From positions 1-64,000 of the forward strand of contig CAVQLG010000011.1 of assembly GCA_963713275.1 (NCBI GenBank): a DNA stretch of 64,000 bases. Reading direction: 5' to 3'. The stretch comes from CAIWHR01 sp963713275. GTDB taxonomy: Bacteria; Pseudomonadota; Gammaproteobacteria; Burkholderiales; Casimicrobiaceae. Under the pieces are notes generated by a model. It ran no database searches. It was not told the origin of the DNA and was given only the letters and a program-made list of their open reading frames with translations. Below are positions 30,093-38,298 of this stretch, piece after piece. Made by a program: the position numbers and the translations under genes. The first letter of the stretch is position 1. Each line of letters opens with the position of its first letter.

Positions 30093-31802
30093 ATGGCACC
30101 GTCCGACCAATTCGCCAAATCAGCATGGATGCTGGCATCGATCGCCGTGGTCGTCGCGGCACTTTATCTTGCCAAGGGTGTGCTGGCGCCCATGGCACTG
30201 GCCGTGCTGTTGAGCTTCCTATTGAGCCCGGTGTGTGACTGGCTCGAGCGGCTCAGGCTCGGCCGGATTCCGGCGGTGCTGGTAACGGTCATTGTGGGGT
30301 TCACGGTGCTGGGCGCGGCAACATGGACGGCCGTTGTTCAAGTGACCGACCTGGCCCCCAAACTGCCGGAGTACGAGAGCAATCTGAAAGCGAAGCTGCA
30401 CTCGGCGAACGCCCGTGTCGGCGACGCGCTGAGCAAGGCAACAAGAACAGCGCAGGGAATGAGCGAGAACCTGCCGCAGATAGGGCCGGCCCAGCCGCCA
30501 CAAGGGACGACCGAATGGCCGTACTCGGTTCGGGTGATCTCCTCGCCGGCAAGCCCGCTTCAGGTCTTTGGTGGAATGTTCGGCACCGTGTTGGAAGTGC
30601 TGGGCTCCACCGGTGTGGTTCTTGTTCTTGTCGTGTTCTTCCTGGTTCGTCGTGACGACCTGCGCGATAGGTTCATCCGCTTGGTCGGACGGGGTGATGT
30701 GACCCTGACCACGCAGGTGCTGGAAGATGCCGCTACGCGGGTCAGCCACTACCTCGCGACAGAGTTCCTGATCAATGCGCTATTCGGCGCCGCGGTGGGA
30801 ATCGGACTCTACTTTATCGGCATACCCAACGCCACTCTGTGGGGAATCCTGGCCACGACCTTGAGGTTCATTCCCTATATCGGCCCGTGGATTGCCGCTG
30901 CAATGCCGATTGGCCTGTCGATGGCCATTTCGGGTGACTGGATGGCGCCGAGCCTTACGATTGGGTTGTTCGTGGTGGTGGAACTCGTCAGCAACAACGT
31001 CCTGGAGCCTTGGCTCTATGGCAAGAACACGGGCGTGTCGGCGGTGGCGGTACTGCTGGCGGCGGTCTTCTGGACTTGGTTGTGGGGCGTGTTGGGGCTG
31101 CTGCTCGCCACGCCGTTGACCGTCTGCCTGTTGGTGATCGGCAAGCACGTTCCCCAACTGGCCTTCCTGGACACATTGCTGGGCGACCAGCCAGTGTTCG
31201 AGCCGAAGAAGCGGGTCTATCAGCGCCTCCTGGCGGGAGATCAGGAGGAGGCGACCGAACTGGTCGACGAGTTACTCGAGCACACGCCGCTCGTCGAGGT
31301 CTACGACACGGTGCTGATCCCGGCGCTTGCTTCTGCCGAAAGTCACTGGCATCGGGGCGAACTGGCGGAGGGCCGGCACAAGTTCATATTGCAGAGTTTG
31401 AAGCAAATGATTCAGGAACGGGGTGAGCGTCAGCAGGAACTGCAAGAGAAACACGGCGGTGACGGCAGGAAGGACGTGGACGGAGCTTCCAGTGCTGCCG
31501 AAGGGACCGGATTGCCGGCGCCCTGCATCGTCTGTCTGCCCGCTCACGACGAGGCGGACGAAATTGCCGCAATGATGCTCGCGCAAGTCGTGGAGCCTCG
31601 TGGCTGCCTCGTGGAGACCGTGTCCTCCACGGCCACGGCCAGCGAGGTGGTTGAACTCATCGGGCAGCGCAAAGCCGCTCTGGTCTGCATCTCCGCCACG
31701 CCGCCCGCGCCCGTGGCGCACGCGCGTCACCTGTGTATCGCGACTTCGCCGTCGGTTTCCGGAAATGAACCTGGTTGTGGGGTTGTGGGACGCAACAGGT
31801 GA
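30093..31802 (+). CDS. AI-2E/PerM-family permease with C-terminal B12-binding-like domain; frameshift near the end
   Basis: Residues 1-360 form the AI-2E transporter domain. Two N-terminal helices are followed by an extracytoplasmic helical region (about 85-160) and a cluster of helices with FIPYIGPWIAAAMPIGLSMA and VSNNVLEPWLYGKNTGVSAV. A cytoplasmic helical linker (about 370-460) leads to a Rossmann-like segment (CIVCLPAHDEADEIAAMMLA onward) resembling a cobalamin-binding domain without the DxHxxG motif. Near 31740 the frame shifts. The rest of this domain (RLRRRFPEMNLVVGLWDATG to ATLADAQEQI) continues in the next frame to about 31999, leaving a wrong 25-residue tail here. The transport substrate is unknown. 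Confidence 0.8.
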   Translation: MAPSDQFAKSAWMLASIAVVVAALYLAKGVLAPMALAVLLSFLLSPVCDWLERLRLGRIPAVLVTVIVGFTVLGAATWTAVVQVTDLAPKLPEYESNLKAKLHSANARVGDALSKATRTAQGMSENLPQIGPAQPPQGTTEWPYSVRVISSPASPLQVFGGMFGTVLEVLGSTGVVLVLVVFFLVRRDDLRDRFIRLVGRGDVTLTTQVLEDAATRVSHYLATEFLINALFGAAVGIGLYFIGIPNATLWGILATTLRFIPYIGPWIAAAMPIGLSMAISGDWMAPSLTIGLFVVVELVSNNVLEPWLYGKNTGVSAVAVLLAAVFWTWLWGVLGLLLATPLTVCLLVIGKHVPQLAFLDTLLGDQPVFEPKKRVYQRLLAGDQEEATELVDELLEHTPLVEVYDTVLIPALASAESHWHRGELAEGRHKFILQSLKQMIQERGERQQELQEKHGGDGRKDVDGASSAAEGTGLPAPCIVCLPAHDEADEIAAMMLAQVVEPRGCLVETVSSTATASEVVELIGQRKAALVCISATPPAPVAHARHLCIATSPSVSGNEPGCGVVGRNR

Positions 31803-32119
31803 CCTGAGCAAGGCAAGAGAGCGGATCGGTGGTGGCGCGACAACGCATGTCGTTGCGACGTTAGCGGACGCCCAAGAACAGATCCGCATCCTCCTGCAGC
31901 CGCTGTTGCTGCACGCCGAGAAAGCAAAAACTGCCGGATGGCGGTTAGATGGTCGTGGCCGGGGCGTGCCAATGAGGTTATCGGTCCATTCACCCTGTTA
32001 GCAGGTGCGCGCTGCCCCGCCCGGGTCCGTCGTCGCCCAGGTGCTGACGCGGCGCGATCCGCCAATTTCACTCGCGCCTCGTCGCGCCATGTATACCGCC
32101 ATCGCAGAGCGGGGCGACA

Positions 32120-32360
32120 TGCAAGGTGCCGGGACGTTCCTGCCGATCATTCACCTCGTCTCTCAAGTCTCAGGACCTGGCGCTGTGCATCAGCACCCAT
32201 CACGGTGTCAGTCCACAGCACCCGCAAGCCGATTCAACGAATTCACCATCTGCTTCAACCGCCGCTTCTACCCCTTCAACGCCTGCCGCTCCTTGCTTGG
32301 CATCGCCGGCGGCGTCACCGCGCCGACCTATGCCGAACTCCATGCGAAGAAAACGAAGGG
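32120..32360 (+). pseudogene. IS1595 (ISXO2-like) transposase C-terminal remnant
   Basis: Pieces in three frames match the end of IS1595-family transposases. These are IIHLVFSNLRTW-like sequence near 32140-32170, HHGVSPQHPQ near 32195-32225, and FNRRFYPFNACRSLLGIAGG with PTYAELH at about 32250-32345. The catalytic region is absent. This is a frameshifted tail fragment only. Confidence 0.7.
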
Positions 32361-32400
32361 AGGAAGAGCAGAGAACGGCAACGGAGAGCTCTCTTCGCTC

Positions 32401-33000
32401 TCAGGGCTTGCCGTATTGTGACTTCGCGCTGCTGACGCACGCATCCTTTGCCGGGCCCGCGAGCGCGTCGCACTTCTCGATCGCAACCTTGTATTCCGCC
32501 TCGCGCTTGTCTGCGCTCGCGTCCTTGCGGGCTTCAGCCTGCTTCGTCGCCGCCTCCTTATTCGCATCGGCCGCGACACGGTCGACCTTGGCGTTCGCCT
32601 CGCCCTTGACCCGTTCGGACTTTGCTTCCTTGACGCAGACATCCTTCCGGTTGCCGGCCAGGTCGTCGCATTTCTCGATGGCGACGCTGTAATTCGCCTG
32701 GGCGTGCGCAATGCGGGCGTTCTCGCGCGCCTTCGGGGTGTGCTTGTAGGCGGCTTCGGCTTCGGCCTTGGCAACGCTGGCCTTGCCCTTCGCTTCCGCG
32801 ACGCAGATGTCGTTGGCGTTTCCGGAGAGCGACGCGCATGCGTCCTTGGCGATCTTGTACTGCGCATCGGCGTCCTTTACCGCCTGGGTGTAGGTCGCCT
32901 TCGAGATCGGAGCGGTCATGGGCGCGTTCATCTGCGCCGCGCTGGTGCCCGCAAAGCCCAGGCCGGCAGCGATAAACAATGCAATCATCAATCGGGACAT
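32401..33000 (-). CDS. secreted Ala/Lys-rich protein with four Cys-containing repeats
   Basis: The 199-residue protein has a cleavable signal peptide (MSRLMIALFIAAGLGFAGTSAAQ). It then carries repeated units of the form Y-x5-C-x-x-L-x-G-N/P-x-K/N-D-x-C-V, at about 48-67, 103-122 and 168-187 (CDDLAGNRKDVCVKEAKSE and CDALAGPAKDACVSSAKSQ), separated by long charged Ala-rich helices (KVDRVAADANKEAATKQAEA). Paired cysteines nine apart in each unit could form periplasmic disulfides. The sequence is TolA-like only in composition. It has a good GAGGAAA Shine-Dalgarno sequence. It lies downstream of the DUF3309 and BON genes on the same strand. Function is unknown. Confidence 0.75.
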   Translation of the reverse strand: MSRLMIALFIAAGLGFAGTSAAQMNAPMTAPISKATYTQAVKDADAQYKIAKDACASLSGNANDICVAEAKGKASVAKAEAEAAYKHTPKARENARIAHAQANYSVAIEKCDDLAGNRKDVCVKEAKSERVKGEANAKVDRVAADANKEAATKQAEARKDASADKREAEYKVAIEKCDALAGPAKDACVSSAKSQYGKP

Positions 33001-33176
33001 GTTGTTTCCTCAGGGTCTACCTGCGGCTTCGCGGCCTTCGTCCCCAGCCGGGGAGAAGACCAACGAGTCGCCACAACGTCTCTTCCCACCTTCAAGCGCA
33101 ATCCATTACCCCGCCTCAGCCCACCGCACGGTGGCACTACGCTGGACGGGGTTCCGGCGCCGGAAAGCGTCCTCGC

Positions 33177-33491
33177 TCACTTCAGGCGCATGTCGTTCTT
33201 GACGGACTTGACGCCCTCGATCTTGCGGGCCACGGCCACGGCCGTGTTCTCGGCCGCCTGTGAGGTCACGAATCCGCTCAGCTGGACCACGCCTTTGAAC
33301 GTCTCGACATTGATTTCCGCAGACTTCAGGGTGGGTTCATTGAGGATCGCCGCCTTGACCTTGGTGGTGATGACGGTGTCGTCGATGTACTCGCCGGTAC
33401 CTTCCTGCTTTGCCGTCGAGGCGCAACCCAGCGCCACCGCTACGAATAGGACGCCGGCCAGGGATGCCAGTTTGCGAGTAATGCTTGTCAT
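33177..33491 (-). CDS. BON-domain lipoprotein (OsmY-like)
   Basis: The 104-residue protein has a lipoprotein signal (LFVAVALGC, Cys at 23) and one BON domain (about 38-103; DDTVITTKVKAAILNEPTLK, then VVQLSGFVTSQ). BON proteins bind phospholipid surfaces and are osmotic-shock or envelope-stress proteins such as OsmY. The ATG has an excellent AAAGGAGAAG. It lies 44 bp downstream of the DUF3309 gene and is probably cotranscribed with it from the Crp-like promoter at 33816. Confidence 0.9.
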   Translation of the reverse strand: MTSITRKLASLAGVLFVAVALGCASTAKQEGTGEYIDDTVITTKVKAAILNEPTLKSAEINVETFKGVVQLSGFVTSQAAENTAVAVARKIEGVKSVKNDMRLK

Positions 33492-33535
33492 ATCTTCTCC
33501 TTTGTGTGGAACGCCCGCGCCGCAACGGTGCGGGA

Positions 33536-33694
33536 TTACAGGCGCCCCGTTACGAGCAGGACGATCAAGATGATGAGTACGACCCCGGCGATTCCGCTGG
33601 GTCCGTAGCCCCAACTGCTGGCGTGCGGCCAAACTGGCAGCACGCCGACGAGCATCAGGATCACAACAATCAACAGAATGGTGCCTAGCCTCAT
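33536..33694 (-). CDS. DUF3309 small membrane protein, copy 1
   Basis: The 52-residue protein has two hydrophobic helices (GTILLIVVILMLVGVLPVW and GIAGVVLIILIVLLVTGRL) around the conserved WPHASSWGYGPSG, the DUF3309 signature. The ATG at 33694 follows AAAGGAGCAAG. It is first in a likely operon with the BON gene. It differs at only about a dozen positions from copy 2 at 38133. Function is unknown. Confidence 0.85.
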   Translation of the reverse strand: MRLGTILLIVVILMLVGVLPVWPHASSWGYGPSGIAGVVLIILIVLLVTGRL

Positions 33695-33790
33695 GGCTTG
33701 CTCCTTTGCTTTCCGCCAAAACCGCGCGGGCACCGCACCGATGCGGCGAAATGCGCCACGCATCAAGGCTCGCTCGGCCGGTACGTCTTC

Positions 33791-33835
33791 AACATATGTC
33801 CGCTGCCGAGTCGCGTCTGTTCGCTAGCGCACAGA
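33791..33835 (-). promoter_or_regulatory. Crp-like class II promoter of DUF3309 copy 1 / BON operon
   Basis: TCTGTTCGCTAGCGCACAGA (33816-33835) is the best copy in the window, symmetric except for its central bases and one flanking pair. It is followed after 19 bases on the minus strand by TATGTT (33791-33796), the same -10 as at 11741. Confidence 0.7.
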
Positions 33836-34025
33836 GCGTGAAGCGAAACCCGGATCCGGCTTGGTTGCGCGCGTACTGCTCGCGCGACTATCCCTCCCCC
33901 GCTCCGGCCCAATCGCAGCGGGTTCGCAACAGTCCATGCGCCCTCTCCGGGGCGCATGGACATTCCCCGCCACGCGGACTCGACCTATGGCGGCGTCGGC
34001 GCGGGAAGAGAGCCCGCAGCGCGGG

Positions 34026-34217
34026 TCAGCCGCCCTTTTTCGCGTCCTTCACGTCTTGCTTGAGGTCACCGAACTTCGCCTGGGCTTCACCCGCGAGCCT
34101 CTGCACCGTGCCCTTTGCTTCCAGAGTCTCGTTTCCGACGAGATTGCCGGCGAGCTCCTTGATCTTGCCCTTCACTTCCTTGACTCGACCCTTGACTTGG
34201 TCCTTGTTGATGGTCAT
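34026..34217 (-). CDS. CsbD-like general stress protein (UPF0337), copy 2
   Basis: The 63-residue product (MTINKDQVKGRVKEVKGKIK to DLKQDVKDAKKGG) is nearly identical to copy 1 at 20340. The ATG follows AGGAGCAAGG. It has its own Crp-like palindrome upstream at 34409. The two copies with the same promoter architecture point to duplication of the whole promoter-gene unit. Confidence 0.9.
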   Translation of the reverse strand: MTINKDQVKGRVKEVKGKIKELAGNLVGNETLEAKGTVQRLAGEAQAKFGDLKQDVKDAKKGG

Positions 34218-34383
34218 GCCTTGCTCCTGACGACGGTGCCGGCAAACGGCCGGCGCGCTCCGTTCTGCTGCGCGGGAGTTCTTCGAACCATCCTCCCGCC
34301 GGGATGGCGGCGAATCCGCACCGGCTACGAGACATTGCGCACACTCGGCGCTGGATCACCACATTCCTGCCAACCACGCGATC

Positions 34384-34428
34384 AGTTTCCACTTGGACGT
34401 CGCCGCGGTCTGTGCGTTGTCGAACATA
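34384..34428 (-). promoter_or_regulatory. Crp-like class II promoter of CsbD copy 2
   Basis: TCTGTGCGTTGTCGAACATA at 34409-34428 is followed after 19 bases on the minus strand by GAAACT (34384-34389), comparable to TAAACT at CsbD copy 1. The gene starts at 34217. Confidence 0.55.
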
Positions 34429-34591
34429 GACCGGCGATCGGGTCGGTGCCGAACGACAGCAGCCTGAGCCCGGACGGGGTAGGAACGATGTGGAGGGAAC
34501 GATGCTGACAAGGCGCAGCGCAATGTGAATAATGGAAGGTGGCTCGGTGCAGTCTCGCGCCGACGCTTCCGCATTCCCGACAGGAGGTTTC

Positions 34592-35050
34592 ATGGCCACG
34601 CGTCGCACCACAATGAGAAGCAAGACCGGCACCAAGCTCTATGCCGTCCGCGACGAGAGCGGACAGTTCAAGGACATCCAGACCTACAAGCGGGCGCATG
34701 CCGCCGACCTTCGCCACAAATCGAAAGCCGAGAAGGAAGCCGCGCAGGGGCCAATCGAGAAAAGGGTCAGGAGCGTGGCCACCGCTGCCGTCGATTCCGT
34801 CAAGAAGTCGATGCACAGCGCGGTCGCTGCGGTGGAGCGGGCGGCGAAGCGCGCGGTGAAACAGGTCTCGGACCCGCAGCCGCCGGTGAGGCGGGCGGCA
34901 AAGAAGGTCGCCAGCAAGGTCGCCTCCACGCCGCTGGCGAAGGCGGTCGAGAAAAAGACAGCCAAGGCGCCCGCGAAGAGAGCGCCCAGGACGGCCACCC
35001 GGAAGCCCCCAGCAACAAAGGCCGTCAAGAAGGCGGCGGAGAGGAAATAG
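34592..35050 (+). CDS. histone H1-like / AlgP-like Lys-Ala-rich protein
   Basis: The 152-residue protein has an N-terminal domain (SKTGTKLYAVRDESGQFKDI, about 9-45) followed by a Lys/Ala/Pro/Val-rich basic tail (KKVASKVASTPLAKAVEKK; TATRKPPATKAVKKAAERK). This is the composition of bacterial histone H1-like DNA-binding proteins. The ATG at 34592 follows AGGAGG. It probably compacts or coats DNA; a specific function is not known. It is divergent from CsbD copy 2. Confidence 0.75.
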   Translation: MATRRTTMRSKTGTKLYAVRDESGQFKDIQTYKRAHAADLRHKSKAEKEAAQGPIEKRVRSVATAAVDSVKKSMHSAVAAVERAAKRAVKQVSDPQPPVRRAAKKVASKVASTPLAKAVEKKTAKAPAKRAPRTATRKPPATKAVKKAAERK

Positions 35051-35225
35051 ACGCGAACGAACGCGAGCCTCCGCGACGACGACCCGGTGATGCCCCGGAT
35101 CGAGCCTGGCGGGGTCGCACCGGTCGCAGTGTGCGGTCCCCGCCTGGCCGGCGCACGTGCCGGGGCGTGCGGTTCGTCATGCGTTGCGATGGCGGAGCGC
35201 TCGACACCGATCGCGACAAATCGGC

Positions 35226-35843
35226 ATGCACGAAGGGGAGAAATTCAACGCCGTGACGCACCTCGTCGGCGCCGTGCTGGCTATCGCGGGCACGGCCCTG
35301 CTCGTCGTCAAGGCCGCGTCGGGCGGGGATCCCTGGAAGCTTGTTGGCGTCTCGATCTACGGCGCCACGCTGGTCGTGCTGTATTGCGCCTCGACGCTCT
35401 ACCACGGCCTGCAGGGCCGCGCGAAGAATATCCTGCGCGAATTCGATCACCAAAGCATCTATCTGCTCATCGCCGGCAGCTACACGCCGTTCTGCCTGGT
35501 GACGTTGCGCGGTCCCTGGGGCTGGTGGCTGCTCGGGACCGTCTGGGGCCTTGCGCTCCTCGGCAGCCTGCAGGACCTGCGGCCCAACAACGGGGCACGC
35601 ATCCTGTCCGTGGTGATCTATGTCGTGATGGGCTGGGTCATCGTGGTGGCCCTCGTGCCGCTGCTGCGGTCACTGGGCCCGGGCGGTTTCGCCTGGCTCT
35701 TGGCCGGGGGGCTGTTCTACACGAGCGGGATCGTCTTCTACGCACTCGATGCCCGGCTCAAACATGCGCACGGGGTCTGGCATCTGTTCGTGATCGCCGG
35801 CAGTGCCGCCCATTACTTCGCGATCCTGCACTACGTTCTGTGA
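35226..35843 (+). CDS. hemolysin III family (PAQR-like) membrane protein
   Basis: The 205-residue protein has seven hydrophobic helices and the family markers: N-terminal EKFNAVTHLVGAVLA, STLYHGLQG with the metal-binding His, FDHQSIYLLIAGSYTPF, and the C-terminal HGVWHLFVIAGSAAHYFAI with two more conserved His. The His/Asp set forms a zinc site in PAQR proteins. The ATG at 35226 follows GAAGGGG-like sequence only weakly but matches family starts. The name reflects history; the role is probably membrane homeostasis. Confidence 0.9.
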   Translation: MHEGEKFNAVTHLVGAVLAIAGTALLVVKAASGGDPWKLVGVSIYGATLVVLYCASTLYHGLQGRAKNILREFDHQSIYLLIAGSYTPFCLVTLRGPWGWWLLGTVWGLALLGSLQDLRPNNGARILSVVIYVVMGWVIVVALVPLLRSLGPGGFAWLLAGGLFYTSGIVFYALDARLKHAHGVWHLFVIAGSAAHYFAILHYVL

Positions 35844-35847
35844 ACGA

Positions 35848-35867
35848 CCGGCGCGCTGGAGCGCCGG
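35848..35867 (+). terminator. stem-loop just after the hemolysin III gene
   Basis: CCGGCGC-gctgga-GCGCCGG forms a perfect 7-bp stem four bases after the stop codon. There is no T-tract, so it is an imperfect terminator candidate. Confidence 0.4.
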
Positions 35868-36151
35868 GGACGGCATCGGTACGCTCACCATAGGCGCCGA
35901 TGGCTCCATCACGCGGCAGCGTGACCACCACCGCCGTTTCCGGTACGGCGGCGCACAGCCACGAAGCGGCAGCCGGTGCGAACAGCCCCGTGATCATTCC
36001 CCTCGCCAAGGACGGCAACACCTACACGGTTCCGGCAGGCGCAAGGCTGACCGAACTGCAACTGGCGGGCCTGCGGGCCGGCAACCTCTACATCAACGTC
36101 CACGCCGCTGCGAACCCGCGCGGCGAGATCCGCGGGCAACTGAAACCGTGA
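35863..36151 (+). pseudogene. CHRD-domain protein remnant
   Basis: One frame reads GDGIGTLTIGADGSI, and after a frameshift near 35905 the next reads GSVTTTAVSGTAAHSHEAAA onward to NLYINVHAAANPRGEIRGQL and a stop at 36151. Together these are the last two thirds of a CHRD (chordin-like) domain, normally a secreted protein. The signal peptide and first strands are gone. The 5' break adjoins the stem-loop after hemolysin III. Confidence 0.75.
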
Positions 36152-36212
36152 CGACACGGCATGGAGAACGGAGGTTCTCGGTGTTCTACAACAGGGTCCG
36201 GGCAACGGCGGC

Positions 36213-36944
36213 TTACGGATTCGTGAGCGACAGCAAGATGTCCGCGTACCACGCGCAGTTCAAACCCAGCGACTCATCCTGCTGCTCGTCGCGGGTGCGC
36301 ATGTCCAGCCGGCCTGAATGAACTCCGAGCAGCTTCCAGGGCAGTTCGTCGCCGCCATCGCCTTGCGGCGCCGCGCGCATCACGACCGCGGCCCCGCTGG
36401 TTCCGCGGTGCGTGCGGCCGTCGGTGAGGAACATCCCCTGTCCCTGGAACCTGACCCCGAAGGACGAGGCAATCGTTGCCTGGCGGACGACGGGCAGGTG
36501 GTGGAGCGTGTCATAGAAGCCCAGAGGAAAACCCACGATCAGCAACGGCGCGCCCACCCCGATATCCTGCAACGAAGCCTGCAGATGCTGCGCGGTGAAG
36601 GCCCGCACGACCACCGGATCGGGAAGGGCCTTGCGCTCGAGTTCGACGACGGCCACGTCGATATCGCCCGCCGAATCCGCGCCCTGCCGCCAGACGGCGC
36701 GGCCGCCGTCGTACAAGAGCACCGAGAAGCCAGTGACCCGCGTCAGATTCGACTCGTCGACGTGAAAGACCATCTCGATGCGATCCGGGAAGTGTCCGCT
36801 CGGCTCGTCGTAGACCACGTGGCGACTGGTGACAAGAAACAACCGGTCATCTCGCGCAAAGAAGAAGCCGCTCGCCTTGGTGAGCAACCGCCCGCCGTCG
36901 AAAGTGGAGACCGGGGTCGCCGTCAGAAACAAGGATTCGGTCAT
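36213..36944 (-). CDS. trypsin-like serine protease (cytoplasmic type)
   Basis: The 243-residue protein has a trypsin fold with the triad His42 (VTSRHVV), Asp94 or 96 (GDIDVAVVEL) and Ser183 (RGTSGAAV). Strands such as LLIVGFPLGFYDTLHHLPVV are typical of the Trypsin_2 group. There is no signal peptide and no PDZ domain, so it is not DegP. Its substrate is unknown. The gene is complete and monocistronic. It is followed on the same strand by nothing recognised until the hemolysin gene, which runs the other way. Confidence 0.75.
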   Translation of the reverse strand: MTESLFLTATPVSTFDGGRLLTKASGFFFARDDRLFLVTSRHVVYDEPSGHFPDRIEMVFHVDESNLTRVTGFSVLLYDGGRAVWRQGADSAGDIDVAVVELERKALPDPVVVRAFTAQHLQASLQDIGVGAPLLIVGFPLGFYDTLHHLPVVRQATIASSFGVRFQGQGMFLTDGRTHRGTSGAAVVMRAAPQGDGGDELPWKLLGVHSGRLDMRTRDEQQDESLGLNCAWYADILLSLTNP

Positions 36945-36999
36945 GGATGAAGTGTACGAAAGGCGTTCGACGGCATCAGGGCGGCTCGAATCAAGAACT

Positions 37000-37850
37000 G
37001 CGATCCGCGGAAGTCACCGCCCGGCCTCATGCGCGCGCTCATGCCTGCCGCGAAGGGTCGATAGCAGGTTCGCCCGCCGCCCTTGGCATGGTACATCGCC
37101 AGGTCCGCGTTCTTCGTCAGCGTCGGTGCATCGATGCCGTCTTCCGGGTACGTGACGACGCCGATGCTCGCGGTCAGCTGGAGTTCCTGCCGGCCGATCC
37201 GATGGGGAGCCCCGGACGCCCGGAGTCATCTTGTCGGCGCCGGCGGCCGTATTGTGCTCGCGTCCGTCACCTCCGCGCGCACGATCACGAACTCGTCGCC
37301 ACCCTGCCGACTGACCGTGTTCGATCCGCGCGCGCTTCCCAGCACGTCGCTCCGACCCCGATTGTAGCAAGCGGTCGCCGGCGGCGTGGCCGAGGGTGTC
37401 GTTGAGGCCCTTGAAATCGTCGACGTCGAGCAACTTGGGAGCGCTCTTTCTCCGATGCAGCGCCTCGCCTACCACCCGCTCGATTGCGCTGCGCAGCGCC
37501 TTCGGCAGCAGGCAGCCATCCACGCGCGATTTCAGAGGATAGTCCTGCGCTCCGCGGTGCGCCGCCAGCTTGCCGATGCCTTCGCCATCGGACTCGCAGA
37601 GGACCACGATGCCGAGATGTGGCGCGACGCGGTAGACCCGATCGCAGGTTTCGATGCCCTGGCTGTCGGGCAGGAACAGCTCGACCAGCACGGCCGCCGC
37701 GTCGTTGCCGCCCTCGCCGGCCCGCTCCGCTTCCGCGGCCAGGTGCTCGAGGCCCGCAGCCAAGTCGCGGACCCAATCGAGCGCAAATGCGCCGCCTGCC
37801 GTGTGGACCAGCGCCTCGCGGACAACAGATGGACGGGGCGAGTGTCGGTG
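37000..37850 (-). pseudogene. receiver-like plus GGDEF (diguanylate cyclase) remnant
   Basis: From about 37850 the minus strand encodes a receiver-like domain (AAAVLVELFLPDSQGIETCD; LGIVVLCESDGEGIGKLAAH) and then a GGDEF domain beginning LDVDDFKGLNDTLGHAAGDR. A frameshift near 37375 moves the continuation SRQGGDEFVIVRAEV to another frame. Later fragments (YHAKGGGRTC, RPFAAGMSAR) lie in yet other frames down to about 37020. Several frameshifts make it inactive as read. A palindrome copy of moderate quality lies at its 5' end (37845-37864). Confidence 0.7.
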
Positions 37851-37864
37851 CGGTAGCGCACCGT
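37845..37864 (-). promoter_or_regulatory. Crp-like palindrome at the 5' end of the GGDEF remnant
   Basis: TCGGTGCGGTAGCGCACCGT keeps the perfect core GGTGCG-N4-CGCACC but has altered outer bases. No -10 is seen at the standard spacing. The downstream CATCTGTTG also follows the orphan copy at 1839. Confidence 0.4.
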
Positions 37865-37991
37865 CGACATCCGGCTTGTCCGCCGGCCATGTGCGCCGTC
37901 GCACCGACCCGGCCGGGCCGCTCTGAATCCCTGCGCCTTGATTTCCAATGCGCCGATAGCCACGAGTCGCACTCCCGGGCCGGCTGCCCGC

Positions 37992-38036
37992 TACGTTCGC
38001 CAGCGCACAGACGGCGGGCGACGGCGCGCCCATTCT
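37992..38036 (+). promoter_or_regulatory. Crp-like class II promoter of DUF3309 copy 2
   Basis: TACGTTCGCCAGCGCACAGA at 37992-38011 is followed after 19 bases by CATTCT (38031-38036) on the plus strand. The DUF3309 ATG at 38133 lies about 90 bases downstream of the predicted start. Confidence 0.6.
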
Positions 38037-38132
38037 TCCCTTGTAGTTGCAGCCGGCCAACCGAACGGCAACCGTGGGCAGGCACTTGTGTCGTGACCCG
38101 CGAACCGGCGGCAGCGTACCAAGGAGCAAATC

Positions 38133-38291
38133 ATGAGTCTTGGCACCATCCTTCTCATCGTCGTGATTCTGGTGCTCATCGGCGTACTTCCGACTTGGCC
38201 GCATGCCAGGAGCTGGGGGTACGCGCCGAGCGGCATCGTCGGAACGATACTGATCGTGCTCATCGTGCTGTTCCTGATGGGACGTCTTTAA
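38133..38291 (+). CDS. DUF3309 small membrane protein, copy 2
   Basis: The 52-residue protein (GTILLIVVILVLIGVLPTW, WPHARSWGYAPSG, then a second helix ending FLMGRL) is a close paralogue of the protein at 33536. The ATG follows AAGGAGCAAATC. Its own Crp-like promoter lies upstream. It is followed by a hairpin and then a ferritin-like gene on the same strand. Function is unknown. Confidence 0.85.
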   Translation: MSLGTILLIVVILVLIGVLPTWPHARSWGYAPSGIVGTILIVLIVLFLMGRL

Positions 38292-38298
38292 TCGAGTG

